This document shows, piece by piece, positions 22,312 to 33,646 of a DNA stretch of 64,000 bases. The stretch comes from Aromatoleum anaerobium (GTDB lineage Bacteria; Pseudomonadota; Gammaproteobacteria; Burkholderiales; Rhodocyclaceae). The first letter of the stretch is position 1. Each line of letters starts with the position of its first letter. Below the pieces are notes generated by a model that did no database searches, had not been told where the DNA came from, and was given only the letters and a program-made list of their open reading frames with translations. The stretch is taken from NCBI RefSeq assembly GCF_012910705.2, contig NZ_WTVG02000039.1, forward strand, positions 248,001 to 312,000. Reading direction: 5' to 3'. Made by a program: the position numbers and the translations under genes.

Positions 22312-23122
22312 CGGCGAGCTTCACGTATATCGGCGCGAAAGGTTCGTTCTGCGCCACCTGCACCAACCTTTCCTTGACGAGTTCGAGCACCGCGAGAAAA
22401 CTCACCACCAGTCCCGCGGACCCGCGCGCGGGTTCGAACAGCGTGTCGAACACGACGAAAGCCCCACCGCCGAGCTTGCGCAGGATCGCGCTCATATGCT
22501 CGCGCACCGACAGTTCGTCCCGCCTCACGTGGTGATGCTGCGTCAGGCGCGCCTTTTTCATGATCGTCAGCCACGCGAGCTGAAGGTCATGCAGGCTCAC
22601 TTCGGGCAGACGCTCGACGACCTTCTCGGCGACGAATATGCTCACCCGCTCGTAGTCGCGCTCGGCGCGCGGCAGCAGTTCCAGTCGCCCCGCCGCCAGC
22701 TTCATCTGTTCGTAATCGAGTAGCCGGCGAACGAGTTCCGCCCGCGGGTCGCTGTCGTCCTCGGCGCCTTCGCGCTGCGGACGCGGCAACAGCATGCGCG
22801 ACTTGATCTCGAGCAGCGTCGCGGCCATCAGCAGGTAGTCCGCCGCGAGTTCGAGATTGTGGCTGCGCATCGCCTCGACGTAAACGAGATATTGCGCGGT
22901 CAGCGCTGCCATCGGGATGTCGAGGACGTTCAGATTCGATTTGCGGATCAGGTACAGCAATAGATCGAGCGGGCCCTCGAACGCCTCGAGGATCACCTCC
23001 AGCGCGTCCGGAGGAATGTACAGGTCCTTCGGCAGTTCGAGCAGCGGCTCGCCGTAAAGGCGCGCGACGGCCTCGACCTGGGCGACCGTCTCCGCGGGAA
23101 CGAGCTCGAGAGGAAGATTCAT
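22292..23122 (-). CDS. scpA: Segregation and condensation protein A
   Basis: The kleisin subunit of the SMC-ScpAB condensin, acting in chromosome compaction and segregation. The 276 residues include the N-terminal SMC-binding motif [23 protein letters not shown] (shown in part, about residues 47-69), a central helical part ([17 protein letters not shown]) and a C-terminal winged-helix region ending at [10 protein letters not shown]. The ATG at 23122 fits the family N-terminus; its ribosome binding site is weak. It lies 74 bp behind trpS. Confidence 0.95.
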   Translation of the reverse strand: MNLPLELVPAETVAQVEAVARLYGEPLLELPKDLYIPPDALEVILEAFEGPLDLLLYLIRKSNLNVLDIPMAALTAQYLVYVEAMRSHNLELAADYLLMAATLLEIKSRMLLPRPQREGAEDDSDPRAELVRRLLDYEQMKLAAGRLELLPRAERDYERVSIFVAEKVVERLPEVSLHDLQLAWLTIMKKARLTQHHHVRRDELSVREHMSAILRKLGGGAFVVFDTLFEPARGSAGLVVSFLAVLELVKERLVQVAQNEPFAPIYVKLADAADDA

Positions 23123-23196
23123 TGCGGAAGACGTCCGAAGCCGGGGCGGTTGACCGTCGCGCGGCGGCAGCAGGGCCGCGCCGCTGGCGGGGCGAC

Positions 23197-24399
23197 TCAG
23201 GAGTACGAAAGCCCCATTGCCGCGCGGACGTCGCGCATCGTCTCCTCGGCAAGCTCGCTCGCACGCTCGCAGCCCTCGGCCATGATCCGGCGCAGCAGGG
23301 CCGGATCCTCGACGTAGGGCTGGGCGCGCTCGCGCATCTCGGCCTGCTCCTTCAGGATCGCGTCGATGACCGGCTGCTTGCACTCGAGGCAGCCGATGCC
23401 CGCGCTGCGACAGCCGTCCTGCACCCACGCCCGCACGCCGTCGTCCGAATAGATCAGGTGGAACTGCCACACCGGGCACTTGTCAGGGTCGCCCGGGTCG
23501 GTTCGGCGCACACGCGCCGGATCGGTCTGCATCGTGCGGATCTTCTTCGAGATCGAGTCGGCCTCCTCGCGCAGGAAAATCGTGTTGCCGTAGCTCTTCG
23601 ACATTTTCTGGCCGTCAAGGCCGGGCATGCGTGCGGCTTCGGTCAGCAGTGCGCCGGGTTCGACGAGCACCATCTTGCCGGTCCCCTCGAGATAACCGTG
23701 CAGCCGTTCGCGATCGACGTGGCCGAGGCTCTTCGCGTCCTCGATCAGCAGCCTGCCCTGATCGCGCGCGGCCGCGTCCCCGTCCTGCTGGAAGCGCGTG
23801 CGCAACTCGTCGAACAGCCGCGCGCCCTTCGCACCGAGCTTCTTCATCGCCTCCTTCGCGTTGTCCTCGAACCCCGGCTCGCGCCCATACAGGTGATTGA
23901 AGCGCCGCGCGATCTCGCGCGTGAACTCGACGTGCGGCAGCTGGTCTTCGCCGACCGGCACCTTGTCGGCGCGGTAGAGCAGGATGTCAGCCGACATCAG
24001 CAGCGGATAGCCGAGGAAGCCGTAAGTCGACAAGTCCTTGTGCTCGAGTTTTTCCTGCTGATCCTTGTATGTCGGCACGCGCTCGAGCCAGCCGAGCGGG
24101 CAGAACATCGACATCAGCAGGTGGAGTTCCGCGTGCGCGGGCACTTTGGACTGGATGAAGAACGTCGCCTTCTGCGGATCGACACCGGCCGCGAGCCAGT
24201 CGACCAGCATGTCCCAGACGCTGTCCGCGATAATCTGCGGGCTGTCATAGGCGGTCGTCAGCGCATGCCAGTCGGCGACGAAGAACAGGCACGGGTATTC
24301 CGCCTGCAGCTTGACCCAGTTCTTGAGCACGCCGTGGTAATGGCCGAGATGGAGTCGCCCGGTCGGGCGCATGCCTGAAAGAACACGTTCTGCGTACAT
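23197..24399 (-). CDS. trpS: Tryptophanyl-tRNA synthetase
   Basis: Class I aminoacyl-tRNA synthetase that charges tRNA-Trp. The 400-residue form is longer than the ~335-residue E. coli type, owing to an insert in the second half (DPARVRRTDPGDPDKCP and GCLECKQ), as found in other betaproteobacteria. The HIGH-equivalent RLHLGHYHG (about residue 15) and KMSKSYGNT (about residue 280) are intact. It starts 9 bases after the stop of the M50 peptidase gene. Confidence 0.97.
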   Translation of the reverse strand: MYAERVLSGMRPTGRLHLGHYHGVLKNWVKLQAEYPCLFFVADWHALTTAYDSPQIIADSVWDMLVDWLAAGVDPQKATFFIQSKVPAHAELHLLMSMFCPLGWLERVPTYKDQQEKLEHKDLSTYGFLGYPLLMSADILLYRADKVPVGEDQLPHVEFTREIARRFNHLYGREPGFEDNAKEAMKKLGAKGARLFDELRTRFQQDGDAAARDQGRLLIEDAKSLGHVDRERLHGYLEGTGKMVLVEPGALLTEAARMPGLDGQKMSKSYGNTIFLREEADSISKKIRTMQTDPARVRRTDPGDPDKCPVWQFHLIYSDDGVRAWVQDGCRSAGIGCLECKQPVIDAILKEQAEMRERAQPYVEDPALLRRIMAEGCERASELAEETMRDVRAAMGLSYS

Positions 24400-24408
24400 G
24401 ATCGGTAA

Positions 24409-25068
24409 TTAAAATCCAAAAAGCGTCGCAAGAAGGAGCCGGAAGGCGGCCATCATCGGCCACAGCAACTGTCCGAGCACCCCGGTGAACAGCAGCACGA
24501 GAAGGATCGGAAAGCCGTACGGCTCGATCCGCGAATATTTCCACGCCAGCCGGTGCGGCAGCAGGCTCACCGCGATCCGGCCCCCGTCCAGCGGCGGAAT
24601 GGGCAGCAGGTTCAGCAGCATCAGCACCGCGTTGATCTGCATGCCCGCGTCGGCCATCTTCATCATCGGTATCGTGTAGACACTGTGCGGCATGCTCAGG
24701 GCGACCTTGAACAGCACTGCCCAACCGATCGCCATCATGAAATTCACGAACGGTCCCGCCGCCGCGACCCACAGCATGTCCGCCTTGGGCTGGCGCAGGC
24801 GGCTGAAATCCACCGGCACCGGCTTGGCCCAGCCGAACAGCACGCCTCCGCCGCCGAACAGGCTGCTGAGCGTCAGGATCGCCCCGGGGACGAGGATCGT
24901 GCCGATCGGATCGATATGCTTGAACGGGTTCAGCGTGATGCGACCGGCCAGATCCGCGGTCGGATCGCCGAAATGCCTCGCCACGTATCCGTGCGCCGCC
25001 TCGTGGAGGGTGATCGCAAGCAGCACCGGCAGCGCCCAGATGGCAATGGTGGAGATCAGCGAATCCAT
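24409..25068 (-). CDS. Site-2 protease-like M50 membrane metallopeptidase
   Basis: A 219-residue multi-pass inner-membrane protein of the small rhomboid-independent S2P group (peptidase M50B-like). The zinc motif lies in ITLHEAAHGYVARHFGDPTA (HExxH, about residue 22) and the second motif in LLNLLPIPPLDGGRI (NxxPxPxLDG type). Five or six hydrophobic segments are visible. Substrates are unknown. It sits between the YciO-type gene and trpS, the standard betaproteobacterial neighbourhood. Confidence 0.92.
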   Translation of the reverse strand: MDSLISTIAIWALPVLLAITLHEAAHGYVARHFGDPTADLAGRITLNPFKHIDPIGTILVPGAILTLSSLFGGGGVLFGWAKPVPVDFSRLRQPKADMLWVAAAGPFVNFMMAIGWAVLFKVALSMPHSVYTIPMMKMADAGMQINAVLMLLNLLPIPPLDGGRIAVSLLPHRLAWKYSRIEPYGFPILLVLLFTGVLGQLLWPMMAAFRLLLATLFGF

Positions 25069-25118
25069 GACGTCACGGTGTAAAACGGCGCATTCTAGCA
25101 GAGCGCGACCGCGCCCCT

Positions 25119-25832
25119 TCATCGCCGTGCCCGACGACAGGCGAAGTCCGGATTCCGGAGGGCGGTGCGGTGGGTAAAGGCGTGGGTGGGCGTGATCGGG
25201 CACCATGCTTCGAGACCGAACGGTGACGGATCGCCCTTCCCCGCCCGGACGAGCACCGGAACGCCTGAGGTCAGGTCGATGATGGTCGTTACCTCCGGCC
25301 CGCAGAAGCCGGCTTCGATGACGAGTTCCACCTGTTTTTCCATGCGGTCGCGGATTTCCTCCGCGTCGGTCAACGGCAGATCCTCGCCCGGCAGCAGCAG
25401 CGTCGAAGTCAGGATCGGCTCGTCCAGTTCGGCGAGCAGCGCGGCGACCACCGGATGGTCGGGGACTCTCAGACCGATCGTCTTGCGCTTCGGGTGCAGA
25501 ACCCGCCGCGGCAGCTCCTTCGTGCCCTCGAGGATGAACGTGTAGGGGCCGGGAGTCGTTGCCTTCAGCAAGCGGTACTGCATGTTATCGACCCGCGCAT
25601 AAGTGGCGATTTCCGAGAGGTCGCGGCACATCAGCGTGAAATGGTGCCGTTCATCCACCCCGCGGATCTTGCGGATGCGCAGCAGCACGCTCGCGTCACC
25701 GGTCAGGCCACCCAGCGCATATGCGGAATCGGTCGGAAACGCCACCAGGCCGCCGGATCGCATGATTTCGGCCGCCTGGCGAATCAGCCGGGGTTGAGGC
25801 TGCTCGGGATGAAGTACGAAATATTGAGCCAT
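25119..25832 (-). CDS. YciO/Sua5/YrdC-family protein
   Basis: A 237-residue YrdC-domain protein. The family includes threonylcarbamoyl-AMP synthase, which makes the precursor of t6A in tRNA. This sequence is closer to the YciO branch, whose role is unsettled: VAFPTDSAYALGG, KIRGVDERHHFTLMCRDLSEI and STLLLPGEDLPLTD. It carries ~30 extra C-terminal residues rich in Arg compared with the usual ~206. It is part of the minus-strand run from the PHP gene to rluB. Confidence 0.87.
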   Translation of the reverse strand: MAQYFVLHPEQPQPRLIRQAAEIMRSGGLVAFPTDSAYALGGLTGDASVLLRIRKIRGVDERHHFTLMCRDLSEIATYARVDNMQYRLLKATTPGPYTFILEGTKELPRRVLHPKRKTIGLRVPDHPVVAALLAELDEPILTSTLLLPGEDLPLTDAEEIRDRMEKQVELVIEAGFCGPEVTTIIDLTSGVPVLVRAGKGDPSPFGLEAWCPITPTHAFTHRTALRNPDFACRRARR

Positions 25833-25916
25833 TCTGTTTTTTCTTGATCTTGATTTTTTCGATTGTGATTGCCAAGGAGCGCGCGGGACTGGCCCGGCCG
25901 GATTTCATCCCCACCT

Positions 25917-26747
25917 TCATTCCAGTCGCGACCATACCGGCACGAGATCCGGCGGCAGCGGCGAACAGCGCCCGAGATCGACCGGACTTTCCTTTTCGCC
26001 GTGGAAATCGGAAGCGCGCGACGCGAGCAGCTTGCGGCGACGGGCAACACTCGCGAACCTGAGCACTTCCGCGTCGCTATGCGCTCCGGACACCACTTCG
26101 ACCGCTTCGCCACCGCATGCCGCGAAGCGGTCGAACAGGGCCTCGAGTTCGGCCTCGGCAAAACGGTAGCGCGCCGGATGGGCGATGACCGCGATGCCGC
26201 CCGCGGCGTGGATCCAGCCCACCGCGTCTTCGAGCGTTGCCCATTCGTGCTCGACGTACCCCGGCTTGCCGCGCGCGAGATAGTGGCGGAACACCGTGCT
26301 GACGTCGGGCATCAGGCCGCTCGCGACGAGGTGGCGCGCGAAATGCGCGCGGCTCACGAGCGCCGGGTTACGGGCGAATTTTCGCGCGCCTCCGAGCGCC
26401 CCGTGGATCCCTGCCGCTTCCAGCGCCGCGCCGATGCGCACCGCCCGCCCGTCCCGGCCGGCCCGCACTTCGGCGAGTCCGGCAAGCAGTCGGGGATGAC
26501 GGTGATCAACCCCCAGGCCGACCACGTGCACCGTCTCGCCGCTGAAGGAAACGGATATCTCGACACCCGGCACCAGCCTTATCCCGACTTCGGCCGCGGT
26601 CGCGATGGCCTCGTCGAGACCGCCGACCTCATCGTGATCGGTCAGCGCCAACAGCGTCACCCCATTGGCCGACGCGCGCCGCACGACCTCCGCGGGTGTG
26701 AGCCAGCCGTCGGACATCGTGGAGTGGCAGTGCAGATCGGCGTTCAT
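25917..26747 (-). CDS. PHP-domain phosphoesterase (RNase AM / nucleoside bisphosphatase type)
   Basis: A 276-residue PHP-domain enzyme with the full metal-binding set: DLHCHSTMSDG at the N-terminus, LTDHDEVGG, PGVEIS, IAHPARYRF and ASDFHG near the C-terminus. Relatives (TrpH/YciV, now RNase AM; nucleoside 3',5'-bisphosphate phosphatase) trim 5' ends of RNA and hydrolyse pAp. AAGGA 5 nt before the ATG at 26747 confirms the start. It is divergent from the glycine riboswitch and gcvTHP. Confidence 0.9.
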   Translation of the reverse strand: MNADLHCHSTMSDGWLTPAEVVRRASANGVTLLALTDHDEVGGLDEAIATAAEVGIRLVPGVEISVSFSGETVHVVGLGVDHRHPRLLAGLAEVRAGRDGRAVRIGAALEAAGIHGALGGARKFARNPALVSRAHFARHLVASGLMPDVSTVFRHYLARGKPGYVEHEWATLEDAVGWIHAAGGIAVIAHPARYRFAEAELEALFDRFAACGGEAVEVVSGAHSDAEVLRFASVARRRKLLASRASDFHGEKESPVDLGRCSPLPPDLVPVWSRLE

Positions 26748-26873
26748 CGCTATCCTTCTCGGGCAGGTTCTGGTCATCGGACAGCGGCAAGTCCGCGAGG
26801 ATCCGCGATGATAGCAAACAGGCCCTGCTGCCCGTTGCCAGTTCCGGTCCCTGAATGCTATCGTCCGCCGGTC

Positions 26874-27067
26874 GCGCGGGAGAGCACTCTCCCCGAGAGT
26901 CGCCGAAGGCGTAACCCCCCAGGAATCGCTCAGGCAAAAGGACCGCCGACAGAACACAACTCTGGAGAGCGATGCGGGCCCGGGAAACGTCGAAACGTTC
27001 CCGACCGGCGCATCCACCGAAGGGGCACCCGGCGTCGGCCGGAATCTCTCAGGTACAAAGGACAGAT
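26874..27067 (+). ncRNA. Tandem glycine riboswitch
   Basis: Two consecutive glycine aptamers lie in the 400-bp leader of gcvT. Aptamer 1 (about 26874-26970) carries GGGAGAGC, the CGCCGAAGG junction and CAGGCAAAAGGACCG. Aptamer 2 (about 26971-27067) carries TCTGGAGAG, CACCGAAGGGG, then TCTCAGGTACAAAGGACAGA. These are the hallmark repeats of the class. Glycine binding is expected to turn on the cleavage-system genes downstream. The window shows both aptamers complete. Confidence 0.93.
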
Positions 27068-27106
27068 GGGGCGACGCTCGCCTGGACGGGCCTCGCCCCG
27101 TTTTGC
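27068..27106 (+). terminator. Possible riboswitch expression-platform hairpin
   Basis: GGGGCGA (27068-27074) can pair with TCGCCCC (27093-27099), followed by GTTTTGC. The first arm directly abuts the 3' strand of aptamer 2, so aptamer closure could compete with the hairpin and control read-through into gcvT. The T run is short (four), so termination is plausible but not certain. Confidence 0.45.
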
Positions 27107-27152
27107 ATTTCGACCTTCGTAACCGAACCGGTGTCACCCCAAGGAGCCTCCC

Positions 27153-28235
27153 GTGGCAAAACACACCCCTCTTCACGCCGTTCATGTCGCCGCCGGCGCC
27201 CGCATGGTCGATTTCGCCGGCTGGGACATGCCGGTGAACTACGGCTCGCAGATCGAGGAACACCATGTCGTGCGTCGCGACGCGGGAATGTTCGATGTCT
27301 CGCACATGCTCGGCCTCGACCTCGAAGGCCCGGACGCGACGACGTGGCTGCGCGGCCTGCTCGCGAACGACGTGACCAAGCTGCACGAGCCGGGCAAGGC
27401 GCTGTACAGCTGCATGCTCAATCCCGACGGCGGCGTCATCGACGACCTGATCGTCTATTACTTCTCCCCGACTTCATACCGCATCGTCGTCAATGCCGGC
27501 ACTGCCGACAAGGACGTCGCCTGGATGCGCCAGCGCATCGCGGCAAGCGGCGCGAACGTCACGCTCGAGAGCCGCCGCGACCTGGCGATGATCGCAGTGC
27601 AGGGGCCGAACGCGCGCGACAAGACCTGGGCGGCGCTGCCCGACATGCGCGCCGCAAGCGAAGGCCTGAAGCCGTTTTCGGCCGCCCGCATCGGCGACGT
27701 GCTGATCGCGCGCACCGGCTATACCGGCGAGGACGGTTTCGAAATCACGCTGCCGGCCGCGCGCGCCGAAGCAGTCTGGAACGCGCTTGCCGCGGCGGGC
27801 GTCAAGCCCTGCGGGCTCGGCGCACGCGACACGTTGCGCCTCGAAGCCGGCATGAACCTGTACGGGCAGGACATGGACGAGACGGTCTCGCCGCTCGACG
27901 CCGGCCTCGCCTGGACCGTCGACCTGAAAGATGAATCGCGCGATTTCGTCGGTCGCGCCGCGCTCGTCGCGAACCCTGCCCGCCGCAAGGTGCTCGGCCT
28001 GATCCTCGAGGACAAGGGCGTGTTGCGCGCGCACATGACGGTATTCACCGCCGCCGGCGAAGGCGAGACCACCAGCGGCAGTTTCTCGCCGTCGCTCGAA
28101 AAATCGATCGCCTTCGCCCGCCTGCCGCTCGGCGTCGAGCCGGGCGGGGTGGTCGAAGTCGACATTCGCGGTCGTCGCCTGAAAGCCCGCACGGTTAAGC
28201 TGCCGTTCGTGCGCAACGGCAAGGCGCTGGTCTGA
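27153..28235 (+). CDS. gcvT: Glycine cleavage system T protein (aminomethyltransferase)
   Basis: Transfers the methylene of glycine from the lipoyl arm of GcvH to tetrahydrofolate, releasing ammonia. The 360 residues match the family length; recognisable segments are [29 protein letters not shown] and [21 protein letters not shown]. The start codon is GTG at 27153, with AAGGAG 6 nt upstream. It is first in the gcvT-gcvH-gcvP operon under the glycine riboswitch. The L protein is not in the window. Confidence 0.97.
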   Translation: MAKHTPLHAVHVAAGARMVDFAGWDMPVNYGSQIEEHHVVRRDAGMFDVSHMLGLDLEGPDATTWLRGLLANDVTKLHEPGKALYSCMLNPDGGVIDDLIVYYFSPTSYRIVVNAGTADKDVAWMRQRIAASGANVTLESRRDLAMIAVQGPNARDKTWAALPDMRAASEGLKPFSAARIGDVLIARTGYTGEDGFEITLPAARAEAVWNALAAAGVKPCGLGARDTLRLEAGMNLYGQDMDETVSPLDAGLAWTVDLKDESRDFVGRAALVANPARRKVLGLILEDKGVLRAHMTVFTAAGEGETTSGSFSPSLEKSIAFARLPLGVEPGGVVEVDIRGRRLKARTVKLPFVRNGKALV

Positions 28236-28308
28236 TTGCGCCGATCGACCGACGCGTCGTCCAACTGACTTTTTTCGTAACGGCACTTTCGCCACCTCCC
28301 AAACCCGA

Positions 28309-28341
28309 AACCGGACGGCATCGTCCGGTTGTCACGTTTTT
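28309..28341 (+). promoter_or_regulatory. Strong hairpin with T run between gcvT and gcvH
   Basis: AACCGGACG and CGTCCGGTT form a perfect 9-bp stem with a GCAT loop (28309-28330), followed by GTCAC and five Ts, 15 bases before the gcvH start. It looks like a weak intrinsic terminator or an mRNA-stabilising hairpin that could set the ratio of GcvT to GcvH/GcvP. Confidence 0.55.
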
Positions 28342-28356
28342 CCTCCGGAGCCCACC

Positions 28357-28743
28357 ATGAGCAACGTTCCCGCCGAGCTGAAATACACCAAGTCCCACGA
28401 ATGGATCCGCGTCGAAGCCGACGGCTCACTGACGATCGGCGTCACCGACCACGCGCAGGAAGCGCTCGGCGACGTGGTTTTCCTCGAACTGCCGGAAGCC
28501 GGTCGGCAAGTGGCAGCCGGCGAGGCGTGCGCCGTCATTGAATCGGTCAAGGCGGCTTCCGACATCTATGCGCCGGTCGATGGCGAAGTCATCGCATCGA
28601 ACCAGGACGCCGTCGACGCGCCGGAGTCGGTCAATGCCGACGCCTACGCGGCGTGGCTGTTCAAGCTCAAGCCGGCCAACGCCGGCGACGTCGCGGCGCT
28701 GCTCGACACCCAGGGCTACCAGGCCGAGATCGCGAACGCCTGA
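28357..28743 (+). CDS. gcvH: Glycine cleavage system H protein
   Basis: Small lipoyl carrier protein that shuttles the aminomethyl group between GcvP, GcvT and the L protein. The 128 residues include the lipoyl-lysine motif [20 protein letters not shown] (Lys about residue 65) and the N-terminal [13 protein letters not shown] 6 nt before the ATG supports the start. It lies 121 bp after gcvT and 63 bp before gcvP. Confidence 0.97.
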   Translation: MSNVPAELKYTKSHEWIRVEADGSLTIGVTDHAQEALGDVVFLELPEAGRQVAAGEACAVIESVKAASDIYAPVDGEVIASNQDAVDAPESVNADAYAAWLFKLKPANAGDVAALLDTQGYQAEIANA

Positions 28744-28806
28744 CCCCACCCGCCACATCTTCCCCGGACCGGTTCGCCGGCCCGGAAATCCTGCCGAGTC
28801 ACTGCC

Positions 28807-31725
<2,919 letters not shown>

Positions 31726-31746
31726 AATCGCCCCGCTTCGCCGGGA

Positions 31747-31775
31747 AGCCACGCCAATCCAGGCGTGGCTTTTTT
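31747..31775 (+). terminator. Rho-independent terminator of the gcv operon
   Basis: AGCCACGCC and GGCGTGGCT form a perfect 9-bp stem with a 6-base loop, followed by five Ts. It lies 21 bases after the gcvP stop. The group II intron begins three bases behind the T run, the insertion preference known for group IIC introns. Confidence 0.93.
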
Positions 31776-31778
31776 GCG

Positions 31779-33612
31779 GTGCGCCCAGCATGGGCGCACT
31801 CTTGCGGGTGCAAGTCCCGCCGTAAGTTGATCACAGCGAACGAAGTGAAGCGCAACTGCATGAGGGCGACCGAGTGTGGGAAGGAAGCGTGGATCGAAGC
31901 TGCGAGCCGATGGACAAGAATCGGATAAAAGGCGCTGCCGAGCAGGGCGAGCGGGCCGAAAACCGCGAAGCTCTCGTGATCAAGGCGAAGTGGCGTAGAT
32001 CCGGCGGTTGTGCAGCGAAGGAGTGCGTTCTTACCTGGGGAGATCTCGCCTTGTGGCTGAAAGGCCGACGGTGACAAGCCGGAGCGAGAAGTCAGCAGAG
32101 GCCGTATTAGCTGCCGGTACGGGGCGAAGGGCCGAACGAGTAGGAGGGCCGAAGGCCATGTCGCTCGGAAGTGCAGTGCATCAGAAGCCCGGGCAACCGG
32201 GGCGCAACGCGGGAGGACGAGGTGAAGCCAGACCCGAAGCGATGCGTGATGAAGCACGTCCGGCGCGGCATGAAACCGAAGGCTCAGGGCGAGACGACCT
32301 GCTCGCGCAGGCGCTCGCGAGAGAGAACATGGTGCTGGCGTGGAAACGCGTCAAAGCCAATCGCGGCAGTGCCGGGGTGGATGGGTTGTCGATTGCCGAG
32401 ACGGCGGCGTACCTGAAGACGCACTGGCCCCGGCTTCGGGAAGCGTTACTGGACGGCAGTTACCGGCCTCAAGCCGTGCGGCGCGTCCAGATCCCGAAGC
32501 CCGGTGGCGGGGTGCGTGAGTTGGGGATACCGACGGTGACGGATCGGCTGATTCAACAAGCCCTGCTACAGGTCCTGCAGCCGAAGATTGATCCAACGTT
32601 CTCCGAACACAGCTACGGCTTCCGGCCATACCGCCGAGCGCATGACGCAGTGCTAATGGCACAGCGCTATGTGCAGGACGGCTACCGGATGGTGGTCGAT
32701 GTGGATCTGGAGAAATTTTTCGACCGGGTCAATCACGACATCCTGATGGATCGGCTATCGAGGCGAGTCTCGGACCGCGCCGTGCTGCGGCTGATCCGTC
32801 GCTACCTCGTGGCCGGCATCATGGATGGCGGGGTGGTTACGCAGCGGTATGAGGGCACGCCGCAAGGCGGTCCGCTATCGCCGTTGCTGGCCAACGTGCT
32901 GCTCGACGAGGTGGATCGGGAACTGGAAAAGCGTGGCCATCGGTTCGTGCGCTATGCCGACGACTGCAACGTGTATGTGCGCAGTCGCCGCGCGGGCGAG
33001 CGGGTGCTTGATGGACTACGTCGGCTCTACGACCGGCTCCACTTGAAGGTCAACGAAGCCAAGACGGCGGTCGCGCAGGCGACCGGTCGCAAGTTTCTGG
33101 GCTACGAGCTGTGGCGCAGTGCGGGTGATCGAATCAAATGCGCCGTCGCAAGAAAGGCTTTGGAAACCTTCAAGCAACGCATCCGAGAAATGACGCGACG
33201 CTCGGGCGGGCGCAGCCTGCCGGAGGTCGCCGAACGACTGCGGACTTACATGCCGGGCTGGAAGACATACTTCCAGCTTGCGCAGACGCCCAAGGTGTTC
33301 CGCGAACTCGACGAGTGGTTACGTCATCGGCTGCGTGCGCTGCAGCTCAAGCACTGGCGTCGGGGGACAACGATGTATCGGGAGTTGTTGGCGCTGGGCG
33401 CCTCGAAGACGGACGCTCAGCGGATCGCCGCAAACAGTCGCCGATGGTGGCATAACAGCCGCCTCGCGCTCAATCGTGTGATGCCGATTGCCTACTTCGA
33501 CCGGCTCGGCGTACCCCGGCTCTCATGACCTCAACTGCTCGAACCGCCCGGTGCGGACCCGCATGCCGGGTGGTGTGGGAGGGGAACGGTCAGGTACTCT
33601 GGCCGCCCCTAT
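31779..33612 (+). mobile_element. Group II intron with reverse-transcriptase ORF
   Basis: The 5' end GTGCGCCCAGCATGGGCGC matches the start of a known type of bacterial group II intron, followed by ~370 nt of domain I-III sequence. The RT gene lies in the domain IV position. Behind it are a domain V hairpin (CCGCCCGG...CCGGGTGG, about 33544-33572) and a domain VI stem (GGGG...CCCC) ending in CCCCTAT at 33612. The boundaries are read from these motifs; the element looks complete (about 1834 nt). Its place directly behind a terminator hairpin and the lack of an endonuclease domain in the RT point to class IIC. Confidence 0.88.
32158..33528 (+). CDS. Group II intron reverse transcriptase/maturase
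   Basis: A 456-residue RT-maturase needed for splicing and retrohoming of the surrounding intron. RT motifs are in order: GSAGVDGLS, VRRVQIPKPGGGVRELGIPT, SYGFRPYRRAHDAV, MVVDVDLEKFFDRVNH, YEGTPQGGPLSPLLANVLLDE (shown in part) and the catalytic FVRYADDCNVYV. A maturase/X domain follows (about residues 330-440). No HNH endonuclease domain is present. The ATG at 32158 is chosen with AGGAGG upstream; the open frame extends further 5' only into intron RNA sequence. Confidence 0.93.
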   Translation: MSLGSAVHQKPGQPGRNAGGRGEARPEAMRDEARPARHETEGSGRDDLLAQALARENMVLAWKRVKANRGSAGVDGLSIAETAAYLKTHWPRLREALLDGSYRPQAVRRVQIPKPGGGVRELGIPTVTDRLIQQALLQVLQPKIDPTFSEHSYGFRPYRRAHDAVLMAQRYVQDGYRMVVDVDLEKFFDRVNHDILMDRLSRRVSDRAVLRLIRRYLVAGIMDGGVVTQRYEGTPQGGPLSPLLANVLLDEVDRELEKRGHRFVRYADDCNVYVRSRRAGERVLDGLRRLYDRLHLKVNEAKTAVAQATGRKFLGYELWRSAGDRIKCAVARKALETFKQRIREMTRRSGGRSLPEVAERLRTYMPGWKTYFQLAQTPKVFRELDEWLRHRLRALQLKHWRRGTTMYRELLALGASKTDAQRIAANSRRWWHNSRLALNRVMPIAYFDRLGVPRLS

Positions 33613-33646
33613 CCCGATTGCATCCACCCGACGCCTGATCCTCGCC

